From Mucidula mucida (taxonomy: Eukaryota; Basidiomycota; Agaricomycetes; Agaricales; Physalacriaceae), in NCBI GenBank assembly GCA_015501055.1, contig JADNYV010000216.1:1-59892 (forward strand): a DNA stretch of 59,892 nucleotides, read 5' to 3'. Positions 32,788 through 44,754 of this stretch are shown here, piece by piece. Under the pieces are notes generated by a model. The model saw only the letters and a program-made list of their open reading frames with translations, had not been told where the DNA came from and made no database searches. How positions within the stretch are numbered: the stretch's first letter is position 1; every line of letters starts with the position of its first letter. The position numbers were made by a program, and so were the translations under genes.

Positions 32788-34294
32788 TACTGATGCGCTT
32801 TCGCCGCCGCCTTCCTTTCTTGCCACATTTCGCCCCCAATTTTCGCTATTTCCCGCTCGATCTTCGCTGACTCTCTTTGCTTATGCTCTTCTGAGGTGCT
32901 TGTATTCTTCAACACCGTTTTCAGTTGTCTATCAAGTTCTGCTATCTTCTCTTTCCCTTTCGGCAGAATCTTCTTGGCTTCCTTTCTGAGCTCAGTACCG
33001 ATCTTCTCTTTCCAGTCCGACCATAGCTTCTGTGGGTTGCTCTGGGAAGTTCGGTTCTCTCCTGAGGCGCGCTCCATGTCCTTGACCAGTTGAACCCCAC
33101 TTTCATTTATTAGCTTTGTCATGTCCTTCGTTTTCACCACGTAGGACGGAATGGTATATCTGCCATATCCTTGTTCCGGCGCGCTCGCCGTAGTCACTTC
33201 GCAGGACACCCTCTTGTGGTCCGATTCGATTCCATCATCTCTTGTCGACTCCATCTCCCAGTTCCTGCACTGGCTTAGCCTGGATCTTTTGATGCAGATG
33301 CGATCTATTCTCGACGAACTTGGGCAATTCGTTGCCTGCATGAACGTAAACGCTGCGGTATCCGGGTTCTCCTCTCGTCACCTGTCTATTAAGTCACACT
33401 CGCGCAGGAACGCGTTCATCGCCTCCACGGCTTCTCTGTCGTCATCGTGCGCCGGGAGCCTATCTAGTGCCGCTGGAGCGAGATTACAGTCTGCGCATAT
33501 TGCATCTGGCTTCCATTCTGGGTACTCCCGTACAAAGGTTAGACATGTTCTCCAGTACTCTGCATTTTCTCTCGGCGCATTGGGTGCATAGCTAACCATG
33601 ATTTTCATAACATCATCACCATGCCACGGTGCCGCGACAATCAGTCCTCGTCCGGGCACGACTTCCCTACGGGTGAGTCCCATCACATTCGTGTTCGGTT
33701 TGTAGAACACCAGCGCAACACCTTCCGCTCTACTCGCGCGACCTCCTAGCGCTCTGGAATATTCCACGTGTATCGTGTCTCCAAACCTTTCCGTGATTTC
33801 TGCGACATAGTCCTCGTCGTAGTGTGTTTCTTGGAGGGCTAGGATGTTTACTTTCTTATTTCTCATCATTGTGGGGATCTCGTTAATCTTCTCGATTACC
33901 ACCCCATCCTCTGATCTCGATTTCCTTCCTTTAATGTTCAGCAACGACAGCCTGATGTGCGCTTTTTTGTCTTTTTCCCGGGCCTTGCATTTTCTCGCCT
34001 GTTCGTTCTTGCCGCTTGTTCCCCTTCGTCTTCATCGTTCTCCCAAAATTCTTCTGGGTTGGGGTCTTCATTTTGTGTGGACAGTCTCTCAGCACCGGCG
34101 GTCACCCTCGAGCGCGAAGCAAGGTCTGTACCTGCACGGTGTTGTGGTCCGGTTCGTTGTGGTCTGCATTGTTCCCCCCTCGACGTATTAGGGTTCATAC
34201 GTGCAGGCGTACTTCCTCGTCGAGAGGAGTCGGGACCAGCGTTGGAGGTCGCCATTTGTGTGGAATTCAGGTTACGATTAGTTGTACTCATCAT
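32788..34294 (-). pseudogene. LINE ORF2, AP-type endonuclease part
   Basis: The N-terminal disordered part (34294 to about 33960) is in one frame. An A-rich tract near 33960 shifts it to the endonuclease frame. Motifs seen are ILALQETHYDEDYV (metal-binding Glu), ADCNL (usually GDFN-like) and SDHKRVSCEV (catalytic Asp-His). An in-frame TGA at about 33375 interrupts the domain. The part ends at the TA insertion site at 32788. Confidence 0.8.
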
Positions 34295-34309
34295 TAAGCC
34301 ATGTAGGCT
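34295..34309 (+). repeat. LINE target-site duplication, 5' copy
   Basis: TAAGCCATGTAGGCT, identical to 25791-25805. Confidence 0.9.
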
Positions 34310-34411
34310 TGTAGTGGACTGTGTTGTATAGTCATAGCCGTATCGCAGCGACGAAATGAGAGAGTAGTCTGGTCTATTAACAATTAGCACTAAAATAAGT
34401 CATACTGGTCA

Positions 34412-35792
34412 TTACGCCGCGGTCGCCAATCGCTTCAACGACTCCTCAGCAGCAGTCACACCCTCCTGCATACCAATGGCTCTCGAATGCTCCAAGCCTT
34501 TTGTATAAAACCTGCTCGCCATGCTCTTGTCGCCCGCAATCTGTCGACGCGTCAGTACCCGCTTCCCTTCAAGATACAGGTTAAACCCACCTCGCGCATA
34601 AACCCAACGTTAAAGAGCGCGGCGGCATACGCGACTTCGCATATCGGTATGGGCTCGTGGAGCTTGCGCGTCTTTTGTAACGTGCCCAGCGCTTGTTTCG
34701 CCCAAGACTCGGCTTGATTGAGTCTTTCTGGGGTGAGCTTGCCGGGGCGGTGGAGGATGAGCTCGGAGATGTTGCCCATGAGCTGTGCGCCGCGACACTG
34801 GTCTTCGGGTGGCGACTCTTGTGGTGGTGGAGGTATGAGAATGAATATGGCTTGGAGGTAGAGCGGCAGGGCAAAGCTATTTGCACGTCAAAAAACAGAA
34901 AAGAGTAGGTGATTTTGAGCTCACTCGATCTTTCCTATCCGCCTGTAAAACCCAGCAAGGGCCTCCAGCGGGGCACCGACATCGGTAGAGGACGCCCAAG
35001 GCGGTAAATCAAGTTCTGCCAGGACTAGCTGATCGACGTCTGGGTCAATCTCGCCGGCGTTCGCTTCCTTGACGAGACGCAGAACCTCCTCGACAGCCCA
35101 CTGCAGATACTTCTCCTCCTCCGCCTGGGGCTTATTCAGCGTCTCTGCGTGTTCCCCAATTTTGCCGGCAATGGCCACCGCGCGTAAGCGCTCGTTACCC
35201 GTCAAGCTCGTCGCGTCCTGCATAATCTTGAGCACCTCCTGGTACAGATTATATGCCTGCTCGAGTTGCCCGTCCTGCTCGAACACGTCCGCCAGTGCCA
35301 CAGCGACGCCCGACAATTTTAAGTATGGCTCCTCCCCCAGCGTATCAAGCGGCAGGTTCCGTACTGTCGTCCAAGCCCTATAGTCGGTAAACATATGCCA
35401 AACACAACAGAAAAACAGCGCGTACCGGTGGAAATACTGCGCGCTCAGTCCGAGGTCGTTTTTCTCTTTCGCCTTGAGGGCGTCGCGTAGGTCTTGGCGC
35501 ACCTCGCTCGGCCACATCGTCAATGTCCCATATAGCTCCCAACTATACGCTCGTTAGACAGCGTATAAAACAGGAAAACGTAAACGCACAGTCCATAGCC
35601 AGTACACCCTATCCCGACGACGAGCAGTGCAGAAAACACGGGTGACAGCCGACTACTTGACCCGCTCGACGTAGAGTAAGCTCGCTGCGCTGCTGCCGGC
35701 GTCGTCCGGAATGGTTTACGCGTCGCACGCGCCGGTGCCCAGCGATGGCGCGTGAGGGGCTCGGCTGCCTTTTGGACTCGTCGGGAGAACAT
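34412..35792 (-). CDS. Mitochondrial TPR protein, Mgr3-like
   Basis: Five exons give 395 residues: 35590-35792, 35426-35542, 34925-35377, 34591-34876 and 34412-34540. All introns are GT..AG and frame-preserving. The N-terminus is Arg/Ser/Ala-rich without acids (MFSRRVQKAAEPLTRHRW), a good mitochondrial presequence, followed by one membrane span (VFSALLVVGIGCTGYG). The rest is helical TPR-like: LADVFEQDGQLEQAYNLYQEVL, APLEALAGFYRRIG, LPLYLQAIFIL, MASRFYTKGLEHSRAIG. This plan matches fungal Mgr3, the adaptor that with Mgr1 feeds substrates to the inner-membrane i-AAA protease Yme1. The assignment rests on architecture and partial sequence memory; other mitochondrial TPR proteins are possible. 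Confidence 0.75.
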
Positions 35793-35893
35793 CGTGGTCG
35801 GAAGAAAATGACGGAACAGACGATGAGGTAAAATGTGAAGGGCCTACGGCATGCAATAGAAGCTATGGTGCGAAAACGAGGCGCCTTTCACGT

Positions 35894-35982
35894 GGCGCTA
35901 TGGTGTAGTGGCAGCACACGGGATTTTGAGGAAGTCTTCCCAGAGTCTTCCCGTAACCCAGGTTCGAACCCTGGTAGTGCCT
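35894..35982 (+). tRNA. tRNA-Gln(UUG) with an intron
   Basis: Acceptor stem GGCGCTA/TAGTGCC pairs over 7 bp (one G-T). The D arm is TGGTGTAGTGGCAGCA, and the T arm CCAGG-TTCGAAC-CCTGG is perfect. The anticodon stem CGGGA/TCCCG encloses TTTTGA, giving anticodon TTG, with an intron of about 18 nt after position 37. Box A and B promoters are internal. A T-rich run (TTTTTTT at about 36051) lies downstream. Confidence 0.85.
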
Positions 35983-36645
35983 ATCTATCTGCCGTGGATA
36001 ACTCTTTTGGCTACAATCACCTCGCTTTTAAATTGCTGTATTTGTCTTAGTTTTTTTAGAGTGGCGCAAATTGCAATGATCTGTTAGTAACGGTATTGAT
36101 AAAAGGCTGTCGTTAGTAATGATTTCAGGAATCAACGCCGCGTGGCGCTGGGCCTCTGTCTCAACGCTCTCGGGTTCTCCAAACATGTTTGTGAACTTCA
36201 AACAAAGCAGTATTATTGTATGATTACAAGAGTGTGATCAGAATTCAATCCCACCTTTCTCCCCCCACCGGGAATCAGAACGACAGCGTGCCGTCACGCC
36301 GAATCCCGATGTCAAATAAAACCTATAAGTACCTCGACTTTCTATCCTGTTTAAGAAATACCAAGTGTATCAAACAGCAACAGTTAGGGAGTACTGCGTG
36401 ATTAGCGATATGACCAGTGAACAGCGCTCTCCTGCCGCCACATATCTTCATACCAGTCATCACCTGTCACAGTCATCCCATATCAATCACATCGCATAAA
36501 AACACTCCAATCAACATTAGCCATACTAAATGTTTCCACTAAAACCATTATTTAAGTACCATGTCGATTTTACAGAGCAGTTAATAGGGCATGTTTGTAT
36601 GTATATACACCACGAAGAAAATCTAGGAATGCCACGTCTATAAGT
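35983..36645. other. Intergenic, no gene seen
   Basis: Between the tRNA and the 3' end of the transporter gene. AT-rich, with no convincing exon. Confidence 0.5.
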
Positions 36646-37809
36646 CTATTTTCCTCCAGACTGCTTGAACAGGATCAGCCCTCCAAGCGCGATCGCATAC
36701 CCAAATATCTGCAGCGGCGTAATCGCCGACGAAAAGATGAGAACCGACCCCGTGATGAGCAGGATATCCTTGAACACGCCCGCAAGCGTGAGCACGAGCC
36801 CACTGCCAACACCCACAAGGAACACAGCCGCAACGTTGAGGAAGAATGCGACACACGCGTTGCTGAGTAGGATGAGGGGGCCGATGCGAGCTAGCTCGTA
36901 GAAAGGCGCCAGACCCTCCGTGAAGGGCAAGGCGAGGAGATTAATGGCAGCGCACACGGGTGCGTAGTAGTGCAGCGACACTAGAGGATCCATCTTGAGT
37001 CCGTGTAGCAAGATCTGGATCATGACGAGGCGCGAAGCTTCAAAGGCGACCGCGGCGGCCTGAATGAGGAATCCAAAGAGGTTAAAGTGCATCTCGCCGT
37101 GCGAGGCGAGCGCAACGCCGCATGAAATCATGAAAACGATGACAGCGAGTTTGCGGTTAGGCTCAGCGATGCGGAAGGTCCATGAGATAAGGAGAATAGC
37201 GACGGGATTAAATGCCTAGACACATAATTAGTTTCTGATAACGTCCTTGCCGTAAAAATTTGACAGGTGCGGGGAAGATGTGGCTCACCTTTAGCATCTG
37301 GATGTACGACACGCTGAGGTACAGATACGCCGTATTGCTGAGGATGAGACTGCCGCTGAAGAGCAGTCCGATGGGGAGAATAGACTTGACAAACATATCC
37401 TTGGTCATGTTGACGTCCTTGACGCCGTCAAGGAGGTGCGTCGTTCTCTGCAACACGCGGGTACCGATGGCCTGCATGGGAACGGTCAGCCGAGGCCGCG
37501 AAAAGAGAAAGAAAAACGCACAGCAAAGGTTAAATGCCATGTTACGAGCCAAACGGGATATTTGAAGGCGAGCGTGTTGTAAAGGTAGTTGTTGTAGATG
37601 ATGACCGCCGAGCTGAGGACAATCCAGACCGGTATTATCATCGCCGCGGACAATTTTGGCTTGGGCTTCGGGGTCGCAGCTATGGCCGGAGACGGCAGGG
37701 CTTCGTCGGACTCGTCAAAAGCGTCCTTGGACAACACATTCTCCTCCTTGCGCGCCGGCGTGAGCTCGACGTCTTTCTCGTCGTGGTTACTGGACGACGA
37801 CGACGACAT
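36646..37809 (-). CDS. TPT-family nucleotide-sugar/triose-phosphate transporter
   Basis: Three exons give 346 residues: 37522-37809, 37289-37471 and 36646-37215. I chose the start MSSSSSSNHDEKD; an in-frame upstream ATG exists, but its extension looks non-coding. A hydrophilic N-terminus is followed by about ten membrane spans (PVWIVLSSAVIIYNNYL; NTAYLYLSVSYIQMLKAFNPV; ASRLVMIQILL). The LKAFNPV and KMDPL..YYAP segments are typical of the TPT/DUF250 group of the drug/metabolite transporter superfamily. Such proteins exchange sugar phosphates or nucleotide sugars, usually in the Golgi or ER membrane. The substrate cannot be read from sequence. The gene is intact. Confidence 0.85.
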
Positions 37810-38900
37810 GGTGGTTGCGGTGAGAAGAGCAAATGCTAGGAAAGCCGAATTGCGTGAGCCTGATGATAAGCATAGCTGATGGTCGTTACGCACAGCGACT
37901 GAGTTAAAAAAGAAGATATTCCAATGAAATACAAGGCGAGCGCAGCGTCGGCGACGACGTCGAGAACGGCGGCGGGAAGAAGGTCGTGGTTGCGGGTTAA
38001 GTTATCCGTTTGCGGGCGCCCCTCTTGCCAACATCCGGCAAATGCCGCCGATCAATCTTTCCGACGGTCCGTGATTTCATTATCCAACGCGGCTCAAACA
38101 AATGCCACGAGACGAGTAGTGGTGCTAAAGATTACAGATGCTAGCATTTCCCCAGCCTTGTTTCCGAATGCATAGCGTTAAATGCTGCGCACCGGATATC
38201 TGGGTGGCGTCCTTAGTCCTATTAGTCTTGAACCTTGCGAGTCGCACTGCACTACGTTCCACACCCAGAAAGAGGCTTCAACGGAACGTTCAATGAGAAA
38301 GACATGTCGAGTCTTTGCAAAAATAACGCTCCGTTTCAATTGCATCCACGCACGAAGGTCGCTTGTCGGGTACCTAAAACTCGGAGAGTACCCACCAAGT
38401 CGGAGAGAGAAAGAGGACAATTACGCACAGCTATCTGCATTCCCCGAAGCCGTGTCAAGCGCCACTTCCTTTCAAAACACATATTGGTCCACAATTTACT
38501 ATCTGAATCGTCTAGCTCGCCTCTTTCAATAGGACGCTAGCTCGTACAGGTTAGGGTACCCGCATCACTCAGGTCTAACTTAAAGTTCGTAACGCAGCAT
38601 TCTGTCTGTCCTTCAATAGATCCTATTTAATACAATCCTACCGACCGGTGCCAGATCGCAGACGACGGCGCATCTCCATTCTCTGCTTGGGGGCGCACCT
38701 CTGACTTTATGCATCAGAGTTGGCACCTTGTGGTCGTCGCGTATGGGAAGTAATAAGTGTCGTCCCAGTTGAGCAACGCACAGATTATCATTCCAGTATT
38801 AGCGTCGACTTCCGTCTATATCTCAACATGCGTCTACGGAAGTCCCCTCCCACTTCTCACTGCCTTTGCTACCTCGCTCTGAGACTCGTTGTTTAGGTAC
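37810..38900. other. Intergenic, no gene supported
   Basis: Short open frames on both strands without motifs or a coherent exon chain. Confidence 0.4.
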
Positions 38901-39736
38901 CTACCATATATCTCCGTATAATGCTCCTTCGCCTAAACAACAACAATTAGCTCTACACCTCATCACTTCGCTAAATCCTCTCACACTAGTAGTCTTCGCA
39001 ATACTCTCCCTCTTCTCCACAACCCCCGCATACTCCACCCACTCCTCACTCACCTCCCCTCGTTCATAGCCACGGAACTCACCAACCACATGGTCCCGAA
39101 CAATCCAAGGCGCGATCGCCGCATCCACCATTGTAAACTCATCTCCAAAAAAATATGGTCTTTTGACCTGACCAGCGAATGCACGCAGCGCCTCGTAAAG
39201 CTCTTCCCTCGCGGAAGCTTGTCTCTCGGGCTCCTGGAATTGGACAAGCCGGAAGAAGGACGGCACGCACGATTTGGCGACGTGGTCGATCCAGATGCGC
39301 GCGTAGGCGCGTTCCGAGGGGGCGCTTGGGAGCATTTTCTGACCAAAGGATGCAAAGGCGTCTTCAAGGAATTCGCAGAGGATCAGGGATTCGTAAAGTG
39401 CGCGGCCTTCATATTCAATGGCGGGGACGAGGCCCTTGGGATTGATATCTATTCAAGTATGAATGGGGTGCACGTACTAGTGTAGAGAGTACCTACCTAG
39501 AAAATGTTGCTCCTTCTTGTAGGGATTAACCTCCTTGTATTGGTATGGATATCCAAGTGCGTTGGACAAATGGGCAGAACTGTTTGAGCAGTCATGAGAT
39601 GCATGGCGGATTTCAGAATAAAAACACACACCCAGCCCGACCAAAAGACCAATTTCTGTGGCTGCTGATGCTCCGCAACCGTCTGAGCTGCACGCTCTGT
39701 GGCGCATGGATGGATGTGTTCATCGGGCATCGACAT
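38901..39736 (-). pseudogene. Omega-class glutathione S-transferase, broken
   Basis: Exon 1 (39632-39736) encodes a typical fungal GSTO start (IHPCATERAAQTVAEHQ). After an intron comes the active-site block FCPFVQRTWI with the catalytic Cys. About 6 codons are then missing and the frame shifts into GYPYQYKEVNPYKKEQHFL. An intron leads to DINPKGLVPAIEYEG and the C-terminal helical domain (ERAYARIWIDHVAKSC; FTMVDAAIAPWIVRDHV). The C-terminus diverges from the family after KRESIAKTTS and stops early. The family reduces glutathionyl or dehydroascorbate-type substrates; this copy is probably non-functional. Confidence 0.7.
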
Positions 39737-41639
39737 GTTGGAAGGAGTGATGCGCTGGCGATGAGTGCATTCAGATTATATAGCCATGTCATGGCGTCAT
39801 TTCTTACCTCGCACCAATGTCAGAGCCGCGTCTGTCAACTGATATATGGACACTGAACAACGGAACCCGTCAATACAGTTCTACCCTTGCAATAATTCTA
39901 TGCCACCCGACGTCGTTGCAGTTCCCCTGCTGGATGCGCTGAATTCTATGTCGCCCCAGCAAGCAGGAGTCATCGGTACCAGCAGTTACTGCGCCACGAG
40001 ACAATTTGTCAAAGAAAGTGCTCGACGAGTCAGGTAGTCCCGAACAAAGTATTGTCGTCAAAAGCCAAAGAGGTCGCGTCGCAGTCATAGTGAGAGAAGC
40101 CAATACACAGCACGCAAGGTCGTCGCGGGTCTAGACGGTGAGGCTGACGAGAATCAATGTAAACATATCCTATCAGAAGACATGCCTGTATAATAGGAGA
40201 TATGTTACCCTGTGGCCAAGTCGTCAAAATCGATACCAGGTAGAAAGAACCCACCGTCATGGGAGAGCTAACAGTCCGGTTGGCATCGTGCCCAGTGTCA
40301 CTGTAGGGCAGTACTCATCCGTAGACCAGAAGGCCAACGATGTCGCTTCCTACTACGAGCTTTCGGATCCAGATCCGGTGTTGAAGGAAATTTACCGATT
40401 CCAAGCGCTATCAGAACCGCAAAGCAGGCTTTCCTGAGTACTACTGTCGTCGAGTTTGAGATCGCGTGTGGGGGTTATCGCAATTCAAGTCTTTGGACAT
40501 GACGGTTGAGGATAAAGCCAGAGCGATCACGTGTTGATTTGCTCCTTTTCTTCCGCCCATCACGGTAAAAATACGAAACGAATCCTCAAATATCCTTCGA
40601 CGCGGAGTTACGTATATCTGTATCAGGCGATAAACGTTATGGTTTTGTTGATGTATATCTTCAACACCGACTTTCCTGTTCGGTCCTCGAAATTGTATCC
40701 ATGAGGTAAGTACATTAAGCGCTTGGTTTGAATTCGTCCTATCGGCATGAACGTATTCTAATACTCTCTAGATGAAGCTGATCCTCTCCTCCAATAGTAA
40801 CCTTCAAGAGAAATGATAAATTACGCCACACTGTCTTTTCCTGCAGACTTGTTCCTTACGACTTTCCCCAGTCTGAATGTCAATCCTGCCTTTGTTCTAC
40901 CTTACTGGTACTCCCAAGGAATATGTTTTGACGTCCATATCAGGTAACACCTGTAGGACCCTTGTGGACACGTCCACTTATTTTCCTCTTTCGATCGCTC
41001 ACCATTGTTCAACCCTGATTGTCCCGGCGGTATGAAGAGAACGCGCGCTTTCGCCCCACTCAATTTTCTCTCCCAAGCCCCCCAATACCTGCTAGCTCAC
41101 AATCACACCCATACCCATTCCCACTATCGCTCCATCCACCTAGCAGACACTACCATCTGGACCCACAGCGGTACATGGCACCGCCCTTGCAATACGGCTT
41201 GATATGAGCGAGATGGATTTGGGAAGAAACGAAGAGTCGAGGATACCGCTCCGGCTTCGAGTTCCTCCCCGTCAACTCTGGTTCATACCCAGAGCAGCCA
41301 GAGTCATCCTCTGCCTGCGTTTATGCGAGCGCAGGGGAAGGCGATGACGGCGTAGTAGGCTTCAACTTGCCATTTCATTCCCAACGCATTTACTCAATTA
41401 TTGCGTTCTATTTATTCGTTGATAGCGACATGCACTCTCAATCTGTACCTAGCCTTAGAATCTACCTCGTTTCATGTGAGTTTCCCTGCGCTGAGCAGTG
41501 TTAGGAATGTCAAACGCATCTGTTCATTAACTTATAAGCCAACCTGCATTAAAGTACCACACGCAATACAACCCGACGCCAAAAGCCCAAAATAAAAAAC
41601 ACTAATCTACAACCCGAAGGTCCTTCCCAGTTGACAAGT
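39737..41639. other. 1.9 kb without a supported gene
   Basis: Contains a CGATCACGTG motif near 40524 resembling those upstream of CAP copies 2-4. The short frames here carry no recognisable motif. Confidence 0.35.
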
Positions 41640-43510
41640 CTACATGTTCTCGATATGTTCTACACTGCCGACGTCGATTTCTTTGGTGTCCCTTCTCTTC
41701 TTCAACTCGCCGGAACCCTCTGGACTCTCATACCTCTCCGGCCTCTGCGTCTGAATCGCTTCCTTGTTCCTAAACACCATCACCATGCCCTGGTTCTCCC
41801 GATACAGTCGATCTATGTCCTCCAATTGTCTGTTAGACGTCTCCGGATAGAACACGTAAATAACCTGTCGCCATTCAACACCACCTATGCCCAGTAAGTG
41901 TCCCACATACCGGAACAAGAATCGCGTTGAACGACATCCATATTAGATAGAACCTCCATCCCAAACTCTCTATCCCAATGGGAGTCGTCTGTACGATGAC
42001 AAAATTCGCAATCCAGTTACTTCCCGTAGCGAGTGCTGCACCCATCGTACGCATGCTTAGCGAGTTGATTTCCACGGGGTACAACCAAGGCACTCCCTGC
42101 CAGCAGATCCCGAAAAACACGTAGTACAAAAAGAAGAATGCCGTGGCCGCAGCTCCAAAGCTCTGCCCGCCTTGCGATAGGAAGGCAGAGATGAAAATAT
42201 AGCAGACAGCTTGGCCAGCGGCACCGTACATCATGAGCTTTCGGCGCCCCGCGCGTTCGATAAGGTGCAGGCCAGCGAAGGAGAAGACGAGGTAGGATAC
42301 GGAATTGCAGGCGGCGAGAAGGCGGGCCATGTTGTTCGAAAGGCCAACGGAGTCTTCAAGTACCAACGGCAAACTGAATTGTAGATCAGTAACCAACAAA
42401 GAAGGAGAATAAGAGGCATACTAGTAGCTGGTAACATTGATGCCGACTAGCTGCTGCATCCACTGGGTTCCAATGCCCAAGATCATTCGCTTTACCATAC
42501 CAGTGTTTCCAGTTCTTCCCGCAAGAATGTCCTTGAACGCCGGGCGCTGTTCCCTCTCAATGCGTAACGCTTCCAAAATTGTCTCTTTCTGCTGAATGAT
42601 GAACTTGTCATCAGCAGTAGTACCAGCAGCTTCCAACGCGACAAGGACATCGACGCCTTCCTTCTCGTATCCGTGAGCCAGGAGCCAACGTGGAGATTCA
42701 GGAAGCCAAGGGATTGTCGCAAGCATGATGATAGAGAAGACGAGCTGGAACGCGATGGGGAAGCGCCAACTAATGCTGCCGGGCAGGAAAGAGAAACCGT
42801 AGGTCATCCAGCTGCTGAGGGAAAACCCGCCAATGTTCATACTGTGAGCAACGATATTAGTGGATGCAGGTAAACGTAGAGACATGAGCGTACATCATGC
42901 CGAGAACGATGAGCTTTCCACGAAGACTCGCTTTTATGGTTTCGCTTTGCCATACCGGCGATGTCGATGTGTTGACGCTGATACGATGACAACGTAGCTC
43001 AGCACTGAAAGCTAGGTGACGTACCCGTTGCCCAAGCCGGCGACCAGTCGTCCCGCAATCATCATCGGTACACCGTCAGCCGCCGTCTGCAGAACGGCAC
43101 CAATGGACATGACGATCACCCCTGCAATCAACGACTTTTTCCGCCCAAACTGCTCGCCAAAGGCGAAAGTAGCCATGGCACCAGCGAAACTAGAGATGTG
43201 TTGAGATATAACGCAACTAACACAAAGGCGAGGCCACATACCAACCGATATCGTATAGCGAGACGATGGTCCCCTGCAAACTGGGGTCTGGATAGCCCAT
43301 CTCGCGGAGAAAGTCCTCCGTCACGATGATACCGCCAAACACGCCTTGATCGTAGCCTATACAGATGACCTTGAACATAGCGCCCTTACAGTAACGTGAA
43401 TAGAGTAACCCACCGAAGAGAGTCATCGCGGTGATACACGCCACCGACACCCAGACGTTCAACTGCGTACCCGTCATGCCAAAGTACGGCATTCTTGTGG
43501 TCGTCATCAT
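41640..43510 (-). CDS. MFS sugar transporter
   Basis: Seven exons give 522 residues: 43414-43510, 43242-43356, 43025-43189, 42894-42977, 42422-42841, 41911-42373 and 41640-41864. All junctions are GT..AG and in frame. It is a twelve-span member of the sugar porter family, proton-coupled or facilitative, in the plasma membrane. Diagnostic motifs are FGYDQGVFGG in span 1, FGEQFGRKKS after span 2, GRLVAGLGNGV, PESPRWLLAHG before the central loop, QQLVGINVTSYY in span 7, ERAGRRKLM and PETSNRQLEDID at the end. The QQLVGIN segment lines the sugar site. The substrate (hexose, disaccharide or quinate) is not determined. The start is the first of two adjacent Met codons; upstream frame extension looks non-coding. 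Confidence 0.9.
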
Positions 43511-44334
43511 CTCTCTAGTCGTTGTTTTAGATGATGGTGGTGGTAAGAAGAGGAAAAAGTCGTCCGGTGTTGTGAAAGGACGCGATCGCCACAACCAAAG
43601 CGTGATATCACGTTTTTATCATGGTCAGATCGGGCTGGCTAACCAAGGCTTGATCATGCTCAGTCCACGGGGGCTACAGTAGCTATAAGACGCCGTTGTA
43701 AGGTGGTACTTGGAACGGGATGACGTCAGGAAGTAGAGTGAGCGTAAAAACAAAACTACAAACCTGGTGGGCGTATGATAAACAGAGCTGAACAAACTAC
43801 GAAGCCAGCTACAATCACCATGAGGCAACGTCCTCGCGTAGACTTCGTCGCTTATTTCAGCGCCCAGGCGAATGTCAAAGTGACTACGTGCTAATGCGCA
43901 TATGGAGCAGAACAGTCGATGGCATTCGGAGCGATAGTCGCAGAACAGTTAGTATGCTTCTAAAGCAAGCGATACAGCTTCTGGATCCTTGAGAAGCGTG
44001 GCTTCTAGCAGCCCCATTGTATGCGCATCTGTCCGTTGTTCAGTACAGAGGAACGGGAGAACACAATCGTACCGTGTACGAAATGCTTTCCCTTTCCCTA
44101 TTCACTTTCAATCCGGCCGCTGGCGCAGGAATATGTCGGCAAGGAGACCTTCATAGCTCCTGGACTTGAGGCTATTGACATGACAAGCGCAAAATACCAA
44201 TTTTGCAAAGCATCTTTGCTAGAGATGGTGGGAGGAAAAAAGGATGAACGATCACGTGCTACACTAACATGGCAGTGCCAGCCCGAAAAGAGATTATGAG
44301 ATAGTCCACAGATCTCATTGTACATTGAAAAATA
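43511..44334. other. Intergenic, duplicated in part upstream of CAP copy 3
   Basis: Shares stretches with 46430-46900, for example GGAGCAGAACAGTCG and an AAAGGATGAA-CGATCACGTG block (44241-44262 versus 46852-46875). No gene was seen. Confidence 0.4.
44249..44262 (+). promoter_or_regulatory. CACGTG palindrome (E-box type) upstream of CAP copy 2
   Basis: CGATCACGTGCTAC about 500 bp before the start codon. The same string is found at 46862-46875 before CAP copy 3 and at 58670-58683, and in inverted form at 50057-50070 before CAP copy 4. CACGTG is the binding core for fungal bHLH regulators. A regulatory role is inferred. Confidence 0.4.
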
Positions 44335-44754
44335 GAGCTGGCATCTTGCAAAACCTCATCTACCGTTATGAATGCACCGATTATTTCGGACCGATCATCC
44401 GCTCCTCTTCATATGACCTCCATCAAGCGTAATGCAAATCGCCTGCCAGTGTGCTTGACCCACTTAGATGCGTTGTAAAGCACCTCGGCGCTTCTTAATA
44501 GGATCCTCAGCTTGGAATCCGGCTCATCAAACGCATGGCTACAAGCCTTCCTTGACAAATCGTCTTCAAGTTGATGTGCACCTCATTCGAGTAACCGCTA
44601 GCCCCCGACAATGACGTTAACCCACCCGCTTCCCCACTAGATACGTCTTCAGGCGGTCTCGTCCTCGCTTCTAGGCATTCTCTGAAATACGTAGGCTACC
44701 TCGCAATATCGTATAAGACGACCTCGCGCATCCTCCTCGTACTCACAGCCCATC

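Larger units (their letters stand above)
25806..34294 (-). mobile_element. Non-LTR retrotransposon (Tad-like LINE), nested insertions
   Basis: Minus-strand LINE ending in an 18-A tail (T run at 25806-25823) and bounded by a 15-bp duplication. Its start at 34294 coincides with the first ATG-containing bases of the endonuclease/RT frame and no ORF1 is present, so it is probably 5'-truncated. Domain order is AP-type endonuclease, reverse transcriptase, RNase H-like region and C-terminal zinc knuckle. Two other elements (31172-32787 and 26703-28119) are inserted in it. Without them it is about 5.45 kb. Confidence 0.9.

Noticed and set aside
32787..34390. Plus-strand open frames over the LINE endonuclease region
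   Set aside because: They are antisense shadows of the LINE coding strand, which carries the recognisable endonuclease motifs.
35895..36050. Open frame across the tRNA
   Set aside because: It overlaps the well-folded tRNA-Gln and has no independent support.
41005..41207. His/Thr-rich plus-strand frames
   Set aside because: They reflect CA-rich low-complexity sequence; two frames are open with equal quality.
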